From Zetaproteobacteria bacterium (lineage in GTDB: Bacteria; Pseudomonadota; Zetaproteobacteria; Mariprofundales; Mariprofundaceae), in contig JAJRVG010000073.1 of assembly GCA_021545595.1 (NCBI GenBank), forward strand, positions 1-7,294: a stretch of 7,294 nucleotides of DNA. The letters are read 5' to 3'. The notes under the pieces are model-generated. The model ran no database searches. It saw only the letters and a program-made list of their open reading frames with translations, and was not told where the DNA came from. Positions 1-4,587 of this stretch are shown piece by piece (position 1 is the first letter of the stretch; the number at the start of each line of letters is the position of its first letter). Position numbers and translations under genes: made by a program.

Positions 1-391
1 CAGGCTTACCAAGCTGCTGTGCGGCATGAATATGGGTGCGGAAGCGACTCTCCTGAACCGCCGGGTCAACATGGTGGCGAAAGAAGTCCATGCCTGTTTC
101 ACCAATGGCAACACATCTGGGATGCTCTGCGAGCGTGCAGAGCTGCTCAACGGTCGGCTCTTTATCCACCTCATGGTTGGGATGAATACCAACAGAGAAC
201 CAGACGCCATCATGCTGTTCCGCCAGAGCCTGTAGTCTGGAGAGATGTTCAAAATCAACCGCTACCGAGACACAGCAGTCAACGCCCTCCTCCCGCATAC
301 GCGCAAACACTTCAGCCCGATCATCCTCAAATTGTGGAAAATCAAGATGGCAGTGTGAATCAAAAAGGGAGAGTTCAGCGTTGTCAGCCAT
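1..391 (-). CDS. TatD-family metal-dependent hydrolase (partial, 3' end beyond left edge)
   Basis: This is the N-terminal 130 residues of a TatD/YcfH-type TIM-barrel hydrolase, a family of metal-dependent nucleases (DNase/exonuclease activity in characterised members) acting in the cytoplasm. The protein starts MADNAELSLF and at residues 11-16 shows the metal-binding DSHCHLD motif. SVGIHPNHE follows near residue 70, GETGMDFFR near 97-105 (family form GEIGLDYYR, with the metal-ligand Glu), and FRTHIHAAQQLGKP at the truncated end, where the family reads FxxHLxLAxxLGKP. The start ATG (389-391) lies inside the end of the upstream phosphatase gene: the overlap is 8 nt, ATGGCTGA, which suggests translational coupling. 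The remaining half, with later metal and catalytic residues, is outside the window. The family call is secure; the exact substrate and whether this is tatD, ycfH or yjjV are not. Confidence 0.9.
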   Translation of the reverse strand, partial: MADNAELSLFDSHCHLDFPQFEDDRAEVFARMREEGVDCCVSVAVDFEHLSRLQALAEQHDGVWFSVGIHPNHEVDKEPTVEQLCTLAEHPRCVAIGETGMDFFRHHVDPAVQESRFRTHIHAAQQLGKP

Positions 392-1139
392 TCATGATTG
401 CCTGCAGGTGTTTCAACTGTACGTGGTGCAGCTTCAGCGCATGTGGATTGGAGAAGATCACAACGCCATCATGATCGGGTTCGCCGAGCCCGGAGACGAC
501 AAGATCAGCGCCGTTGAAATCATGAAGTTTGGTGTAATCATTTACCGTAACAACACACTTCAGCCCGGCCGCACTGGCCGATTTCCAGCCATTCTCCGAG
601 TCCTCAAGGGCCATGGTGTTCTCCGCTGGGATGCCCAGCTGATCCATCGCATAGGTGTAGATGTCAGGGGCAGGCTTTTTGGCCGGGACAATGTCACCGG
701 CAGCCATGATAGCAAAACGGTCAAACCACTCGTGTCCCAGTGAGTGTTCAATCAGGGCATCAAGTGCTGATGGTGTTGTCGTGGTTGAAATGCCTAGCGT
801 AATGCCCGCCTCACAGGCCTCCTCAAGCAGGCGGTGAACACCCGGACGGAGGGGAATACGCCCTTCAGCAATCAGGCTCTGATAATGCTCGGTTTTGCGG
901 GCATGCAGGCCTGCAATCTCTTCATAGGGCATATCCGGCATATCACCACGTTCAATATCAAACTGGATACGCTCCTTACCACCTGTTACGGCAAGCAGCT
1001 CTCCGTAGGTTGGCACATCCCATTTGCGACTATGCCCCGCCTCCTCAAAAGCCATGTTGAATGCAACCCGGTGACCATCACGCTCAGTATCGGCCAGCGT
1101 GCCGTCCACATCCCAAAGAATACATTTCAGTTCCGCCAT
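384..1139 (-). CDS. cbbY: CbbY-like HAD-family sugar-phosphate phosphatase
   Basis: A 251-residue haloacid-dehalogenase phosphatase of the CbbY/beta-phosphoglucomutase-like group, the usual length for CbbY. Characterised CbbY dephosphorylates xylulose-1,5-bisphosphate, a misfire product that inhibits Rubisco. Visible motifs are DVDGTLADTE at 10-19 (nucleophile Asp10, acid/base Asp12), a cap domain with VTGGKERI at 51-58, LRPGV at 97-101, ISTTTTPSALDAL at 117-129 (motif II), AKKPAPDIY at 153-161 (motif III Lys) and ALEDSENG at 177-184 (motif IV acidic pair). The TGGKER and TTTT stretches match CbbY better than Gph or PgmB. I chose the ATG at 1137-1139 because AGGAG lies 6 nt upstream (1146-1150); the reading frame stays open to 1193 but the extra 18 residues are not family-like. 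It is first in a leftward pair with the TatD gene, which it overlaps by 8 nt. Rubisco is not in the window, so the Calvin-cycle role is inference. Confidence 0.82.
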   Translation of the reverse strand: MAELKCILWDVDGTLADTERDGHRVAFNMAFEEAGHSRKWDVPTYGELLAVTGGKERIQFDIERGDMPDMPYEEIAGLHARKTEHYQSLIAEGRIPLRPGVHRLLEEACEAGITLGISTTTTPSALDALIEHSLGHEWFDRFAIMAAGDIVPAKKPAPDIYTYAMDQLGIPAENTMALEDSENGWKSASAAGLKCVVTVNDYTKLHDFNGADLVVSGLGEPDHDGVVIFSNPHALKLHHVQLKHLQAIMNG

Positions 1140-1145
1140 CATCAT

Positions 1146-1168
1146 CTCCTGAAGGATGCCATGCATCC
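1146..1168 (-). promoter_or_regulatory. Ribosome binding site of the CbbY-like gene with adjacent 6-bp dyad
   Basis: On the minus strand AGGAG (1146-1150) precedes three consecutive ATG codons; spacing favours the third (1137-1139) as start. Three nt upstream of AGGAG is a perfect inverted repeat GGATGC-ATG-GCATCC (1154-1168), a 6-bp stem with a 3-nt loop in the mRNA. It could modulate ribosome access or simply be chance; the repeat is seen, the role is inferred. Confidence 0.55.
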
Positions 1169-1190
1169 GTGCGGCCCATGGACGGGACGC

Positions 1191-1282
1191 CAAAATTATT
1201 CGCGTAAGCGGTTGATTTTGTAAGTAAAGGTGAAACCACGTTTTGCCTTTACATCACTAATAAGTGCATGGAAGCGCTTATT
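1191..1282 (+). promoter_or_regulatory. Cluster of three consecutive hairpins upstream of clpS
   Basis: Three stem-loops follow each other with linkers of 3 and 6 nt. Hairpin 1 (1191-1220) pairs 1191-1203 with 1208-1220 around a GTAA loop (GNRA type); 12 of 13 positions pair, two as G.U, with one T-T mismatch. Hairpin 2 (1224-1252) pairs GTAAAGGTGAAAC with GTTTTGCCTTTAC around the loop CAC; all 13 positions pair, two as G.U. Hairpin 3 (1259-1282) pairs AATAAGTGC with GCGCTTATT around ATGGAA; all 9 positions pair, one as G.U. All five wobbles are G.U when read as + strand RNA and would be A-C mismatches on the other strand, which favours a + strand RNA structure over a DNA operator. No U-tract follows any stem, so these are not intrinsic terminators. 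It may be a structured clpS leader, a small RNA, or protein-binding dyads. The pairing is seen; the function is unknown. Confidence 0.55.
1195..1223 (-). promoter_or_regulatory. Candidate sigma70-like promoter for the leftward cbbY-tatD pair
   Basis: On the minus strand TTACAA (1218-1223) and AATAAT (1195-1200) are separated by 17 bp. The -10 box matches TATAAT at 5 of 6 positions but the -35 matches TTGACA only weakly (3 of 6). Transcription would begin near 1188, giving a leader of about 50 nt to the start codon at 1139. It overlaps the first hairpin of the intergenic cluster. This is a pattern match only. Confidence 0.3.
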
Positions 1283-1309
1283 CACATCTCTCAACCCTCG
1301 CACTCTATC
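1281..1309 (+). promoter_or_regulatory. Candidate sigma70-like promoter for clpS
   Basis: TTCACA (1281-1286, 5 of 6 to TTGACA) is followed after 17 bp by TCTATC (1304-1309, only 3 of 6 to TATAAT). Transcription would start near 1316, about 24 nt before the preferred clpS ATG at 1340. The -35 box overlaps the right arm of hairpin 3, so that dyad could be an operator. If this promoter is the real one, the hairpins are not in the clpS mRNA. Weak evidence, pattern only. Confidence 0.28.
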
Positions 1310-1339
1310 GACAAAGGCACTAAAATTCGCGTTATGGAT

Positions 1340-1651
1340 ATGTCGACGATTCATGCGCCTGAAATTCAAACAGAAAAGCCGCAGCTGAAAAAGCCGCCAA
1401 TGTATAAGATTATCATGCTCAATGATGATTATACGCCTATGGAGTTTGTGGTTGACCTGCTCTGCAGCCTGTTTAGAAAGTCCGGAGATGAAGCATCAAA
1501 GATCATGTTACGTATTCATCATGAGGGGCAGGCTGTCTGTGCTGTCTGCCCAAAAGATGTTGCAGAGAGCAAAGTGGCTCAGGTAGAAAGTTACTGTGAA
1601 GCACATGGGCACCCACTCAGGTGTAGGATTGAGGTAGATAGTCACGACTGA
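1340..1651 (+). CDS. clpS: ClpS, N-degron adaptor for the ClpAP protease
   Basis: A 103-residue cytoplasmic adaptor that binds proteins with destabilising N-terminal residues and delivers them to ClpA; E. coli ClpS has 106 residues. After a flexible N-terminal tail of about 20 residues it shows PPMYKIIMLNDDYTPMEFV, including the NDD binding-pocket residues and the Met that gates it. The conserved pocket histidine follows in MLRIHHEG, then VAESKVAQVESY and the C-terminal HPLRCRIE strand. All pocket elements are intact, so N-degron recognition is expected. The start is uncertain. ATG codons in frame lie at 1268, 1334 and 1340, none with a good Shine-Dalgarno sequence. I chose 1340 because it gives the normal tail length; the 1268 ATG would add 24 residues and sits in the loop of hairpin 3. 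The gene lies 73 nt before clpA, its partner, and probably shares its transcript. Confidence 0.93.
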   Translation: MSTIHAPEIQTEKPQLKKPPMYKIIMLNDDYTPMEFVVDLLCSLFRKSGDEASKIMLRIHHEGQAVCAVCPKDVAESKVAQVESYCEAHGHPLRCRIEVDSHD

Positions 1652-1676
1652 TAGACTGGCAAGAGACAATGAGGCT

Positions 1677-1688
1677 TCAGAATTCTGA
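1677..1688. repeat. Perfect 12-bp palindrome between clpS and clpA
   Basis: TCAGAATTCTGA reads the same on both strands and lies 37 nt before the clpA start. It is flanked by a short GCAAG/CTTGC pair (1659-1663 and 1689-1693) that could close a larger loop. No U-tract follows, so it is not a terminator. It may be a binding site for a dimeric regulator or an RNA processing or attenuation point; it may also be chance. Confidence 0.4.
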
Positions 1689-1724
1689 CTTGCTGACGGC
1701 AGATTATAAAATGAGGTGGCAAAT

Positions 1725-3971
1725 ATGGGAATCTTGAATGAAGAGCTTGAACAGTCACTGAATGATGTATTCCGTGATGCACATATGCGTCGCAGCGAGT
1801 TTGTCACCGTTGAGCATCTGCTGCTCGGTCTGCTTGATAATCCTGAATCAAAAAAAGTTCTGGAAGGCCTGAATGTAGATATCACCGGGCTTCGAAATGA
1901 ACTTAACAGCTTCATACAGGAACACATTGCACTCCTTCCTGAGGATGCTGGTGAGACCACTGCCAGTATCGGCCTGCAGCGGGTTATTCAGCGCGCTGTG
2001 ATGCATGTCCAGTCTGCCGGAAAGCATGAGGTGACCGGCACCCATGCGCTGGTTGCCATCTTCTCCGAGAAGGATTCACATGCTGTCTACTACCTGAACA
2101 CCCTGGGCGTTACCCGCCTTGATGTTGTGACTTATATCTCCCACAGCATGATGGATAGCAACAAGGAGCTTCAGCAGCCAAGGCCCGGCATCGGTATCGA
2201 TCAGCCGGACTCACAGGCGTCTCCCCTCAAGCGCTACTGTATCAATCTTATAGAGCGGGCCAAAAAAGGAAAAATTGATCCACTTATTGGACGCAGCGAG
2301 GAGCTCTCACGCTGTATGCATATTCTCTGTCGCAGAAGAAAGAACAACCCCCTTCTGGTAGGTGAAGCCGGTGTTGGTAAAACTGCCATAGCCGAAGGCC
2401 TGGCCCTGAGAATTGTAGGTGCAGACGTTCCCGAGCTGCTGTTGCATGCAAATGTTTACTCACTTGATATGGGAGCACTGCTCGCGGGCACCAAATACCG
2501 TGGTGACTTTGAAGAGCGTCTCAAGGCTGTACTTCATGCTCTGGAAAAAGAGCCCAATGCCATTCTCTTTATTGATGAGATTCACACCATTATTGGAGCA
2601 GGTGCGGCCAATGGAAGTGCCATGGATGCCTCAAACCTGCTTAAGCCTGCATTGGCCAATGGTGAACTGCGTTGCATCGGGGCTACAACCTATCAGGAGT
2701 ATCGCCGTGTTTTTGAGAAGGAGACCGCCCTCTCCCGTCGTTTTCAGAAGGTGGATGTTGATGAGCCCTCTATTGAGCATACCATCGAAATTTTGTACGG
2801 ATTGAAATCACGCTTTGAAGCGCATCATGAAATTCGGTACAGCCGCAAGGCGATTGAAACTACAGCCAAACTGGCTTCGAGATACGTTACGGATAGAAAA
2901 CTGCCGGATTCGGCGATAGATGTGCTGGATGAAGCTGGCGCAGCTATTCACCTGCTACCAGCCAAAAAGCGTAAAAAGCAGCTGGGTATCTCTGATATTG
3001 AAGCAACCATTGCCAGAATGGCACGCATTCCTGCACGACAGTTGTCTGTATCGGATAAGAAAGGGCTGCGCAATCTTGAGCGTAACCTGAAGCTCTCTGT
3101 CTTTGGCCAGAATCATGCCATTGAGCAGCTGGCAGCCAGTATCAAGCTCTCCAGAGCCGGCCTCACCCAGTCTGAGAAACCGATTGGTAGTTTTCTGTTT
3201 ACCGGGCCTACGGGCGTGGGTAAAACCGAAGTAGCCAGACAGCTGGCACGAATCATGGGTATTGAGATGATTCGGTTCGACATGTCGGAATATATGGAAT
3301 CACATGCTGTTTCACGCCTGATTGGTGCGCCTCCAGGCTATGTCGGCTTTGAACAGGGTGGTTTGCTGACCGAAGCTGTGACCAAAACACCGCATGCGGT
3401 TCTGCTTCTGGATGAGATAGAGAAGGCGCATCAGGATCTGTTCAATATTCTGCTTCAGGTGATGGATTATGGTCGCCTGACTGATAACAGTGGCCGCTCT
3501 GCCGATTTCAGGCATATCGTCCTGATTATGACCAGTAATGCAGGTGCGTTTGAAATTCAACAGGGCACGATGGGATTTAATCCCCGACCCCGCACGGATG
3601 CCGATGAGGAGGCAATCAAGCGCCTCTTCACGCCTGAGTTCCGTAATCGTCTGGATGCCAGCATCGGCTTCTCAGCCCTTGATAAGGACACTATTCTGCA
3701 TGTGGTTGATAAGTTCCTGGTAGAGCTTGAGATACAGCTTGCAGAGAAAAAGGTTGAACTGGAAGTAAGCCACAAGGCAAAGGCATGGCTGGCTGAGCAT
3801 GGACATGATCCATTGATGGGTGCCAGGCCGATGGCTCGCCTGATTCAGGAGAGGATCAAAAAACCTCTGGCTGAGGCTATTCTCTTCGGTGAGTTGCAAA
3901 AAGGCGGGGTTGCTAAAGTGGGTATGAAAACAGGTAGTCTCTCTATCACTTATCCGGCAACGGTCGGTTGA
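1725..3971 (+). CDS. clpA: ClpA, AAA+ unfoldase subunit of ClpAP
   Basis: A 748-residue two-ring AAA+ ATPase that unfolds and threads substrates into ClpP, taking N-degron substrates from ClpS; E. coli ClpA has 758 residues. The N-domain (about 1-145, opening MGILNEELEQSLNDVF) carries the double repeat that binds ClpS. D1 has Walker A GEAGVGKT at 213-220 and Walker B LFIDEIHT with Asp284-Glu285. D2 has Walker A GPTGVGKT at 494-501, Walker B LLLDEIEKAH with Asp563-Glu564, sensor-1 MTSNAG, and GARPM at 699-703 (sensor 2). The tripeptide Met-Gly-Phe at 616-618 sits where E. coli ClpA has its IGL loop, so ClpP docking is probably kept. There is no long middle domain, which separates it from ClpB and ClpC. 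I chose the ATG at 1725 because AGGTGG lies 5 nt upstream and it matches the E. coli N-terminus; a GTG at 1716 would add three residues. trmO follows after 34 nt. Confidence 0.97.
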   Translation: MGILNEELEQSLNDVFRDAHMRRSEFVTVEHLLLGLLDNPESKKVLEGLNVDITGLRNELNSFIQEHIALLPEDAGETTASIGLQRVIQRAVMHVQSAGKHEVTGTHALVAIFSEKDSHAVYYLNTLGVTRLDVVTYISHSMMDSNKELQQPRPGIGIDQPDSQASPLKRYCINLIERAKKGKIDPLIGRSEELSRCMHILCRRRKNNPLLVGEAGVGKTAIAEGLALRIVGADVPELLLHANVYSLDMGALLAGTKYRGDFEERLKAVLHALEKEPNAILFIDEIHTIIGAGAANGSAMDASNLLKPALANGELRCIGATTYQEYRRVFEKETALSRRFQKVDVDEPSIEHTIEILYGLKSRFEAHHEIRYSRKAIETTAKLASRYVTDRKLPDSAIDVLDEAGAAIHLLPAKKRKKQLGISDIEATIARMARIPARQLSVSDKKGLRNLERNLKLSVFGQNHAIEQLAASIKLSRAGLTQSEKPIGSFLFTGPTGVGKTEVARQLARIMGIEMIRFDMSEYMESHAVSRLIGAPPGYVGFEQGGLLTEAVTKTPHAVLLLDEIEKAHQDLFNILLQVMDYGRLTDNSGRSADFRHIVLIMTSNAGAFEIQQGTMGFNPRPRTDADEEAIKRLFTPEFRNRLDASIGFSALDKDTILHVVDKFLVELEIQLAEKKVELEVSHKAKAWLAEHGHDPLMGARPMARLIQERIKKPLAEAILFGELQKGGVAKVGMKTGSLSITYPATVG

Positions 3972-4005
3972 GGCAGATATTTGTGCCAGATCAACACCAT
4001 GCCAG

Positions 4006-4554
4006 ATGCTGCCTGTGATTGAACGACCCAGAGGCAGGAAGCCTGCAAAAAATTATACTGATCCATTTTTAGGCAGTGATGCTTCCGCCCCACAGCCGGT
4101 ACAGATGTATCCGATTGGTGTGGTGCACAGCCCGTTTAAAGAGCGCTATGCAGCTCCCAGACAGCCTGCTCTGGGAGAAGCTGTCACCGCCTCCATTGAA
4201 CTGAACAGAGGTATGAATCTGGAGCAGGCCATTAAAGATCTTGAGAGCTTCTCTCATATCTGGGTCATCTACTGGATGCATCTGAACCAGGGCTGGAACC
4301 CAACGGTCATACCTCCAAGAGGGCCTAAAGAGCGGCGGGGCGTGCTTGCCACCCGTGCACCACACCGTCCCAACAGCGTAGGTCTCTCTGCTGTCAGGCT
4401 TGTTGGCGTCAAAGGTCGGATGCTGGAGATTGAGACGCCTGATATGCTTGATGGAACGCCTGTTCTCGATATTAAGCCATATATTCCCTACGCTGACTCG
4501 CTCCCTGATGCCTCGCATGGCTGGCTGCTTGATGCAGGGTTAATAGTATCTTGA
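4006..4554 (+). CDS. trmO: TrmO, tRNA (N6-threonylcarbamoyladenosine-37) N6-methyltransferase
   Basis: A 182-residue enzyme of the TrmO/YaeB/TsaA beta-barrel family, which uses S-adenosylmethionine to methylate t6A at position 37 of threonine tRNA (making m6t6A) and so tunes decoding. The core starts at MYPIGVVHSPFKERYAAPRQP (34-54), continues with LESFSHIWVIYWMH, and contains TRAPHRPNSVGLS at 116-128, the family's SAM-binding signature, then LDGTPVLDIKPYIPYADSLP around 148-167. Two things differ from E. coli TrmO (235 residues). It ends right after the core and lacks the C-terminal domain, as many shorter family members do. It also has about 33 extra basic and proline-containing N-terminal residues. 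No good Shine-Dalgarno precedes the ATG at 4006 or the internal ATG at 4105, so a shorter protein starting at 4105 is possible. It lies 34 nt after clpA and 33 nt before the kinase gene, most likely in one operon. Confidence 0.92.
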   Translation: MLPVIERPRGRKPAKNYTDPFLGSDASAPQPVQMYPIGVVHSPFKERYAAPRQPALGEAVTASIELNRGMNLEQAIKDLESFSHIWVIYWMHLNQGWNPTVIPPRGPKERRGVLATRAPHRPNSVGLSAVRLVGVKGRMLEIETPDMLDGTPVLDIKPYIPYADSLPDASHGWLLDAGLIVS

Positions 4555-4587
4555 CTTCACCCTCCTACAGCTAACAATCAACCTATT

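Noticed and set aside
19..743. + strand frames of 151, 69 and 120 codons
   Set aside because: All are antisense to the TatD and CbbY-like genes, which have clear family motifs.
834..1223. Open frame of 129 codons on the + strand
   Set aside because: It lies mainly antisense to the CbbY-like gene, has no ribosome binding site and resembles no family.
1191..1282. Hairpin cluster as an integron attC site or CRISPR
   Set aside because: There is no core-site pair of the RYYYAAC/GTTRRRY kind in the right places, no integrase, and the three hairpins are not copies of one repeat.
1268..1339. Longer ClpS starting at 1268
   Set aside because: It would add 24 residues before a tail of already normal length, without a ribosome binding site; kept only as an alternative.
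1705..1712. TATAAAAT as a -10 box of a separate clpA promoter
   Set aside because: No -35 match lies 16-18 bp upstream, and transcription would start inside the clpA ribosome binding site.
1508..1960. 150-codon minus-strand frame across the clpS-clpA junction
   Set aside because: It is antisense to two certain genes and its Ser/Phe-rich translation is typical of a shadow frame.
4069..4518. 149-codon minus-strand frame opposite trmO
   Set aside because: The + strand frame carries all TrmO motifs; this frame has none.
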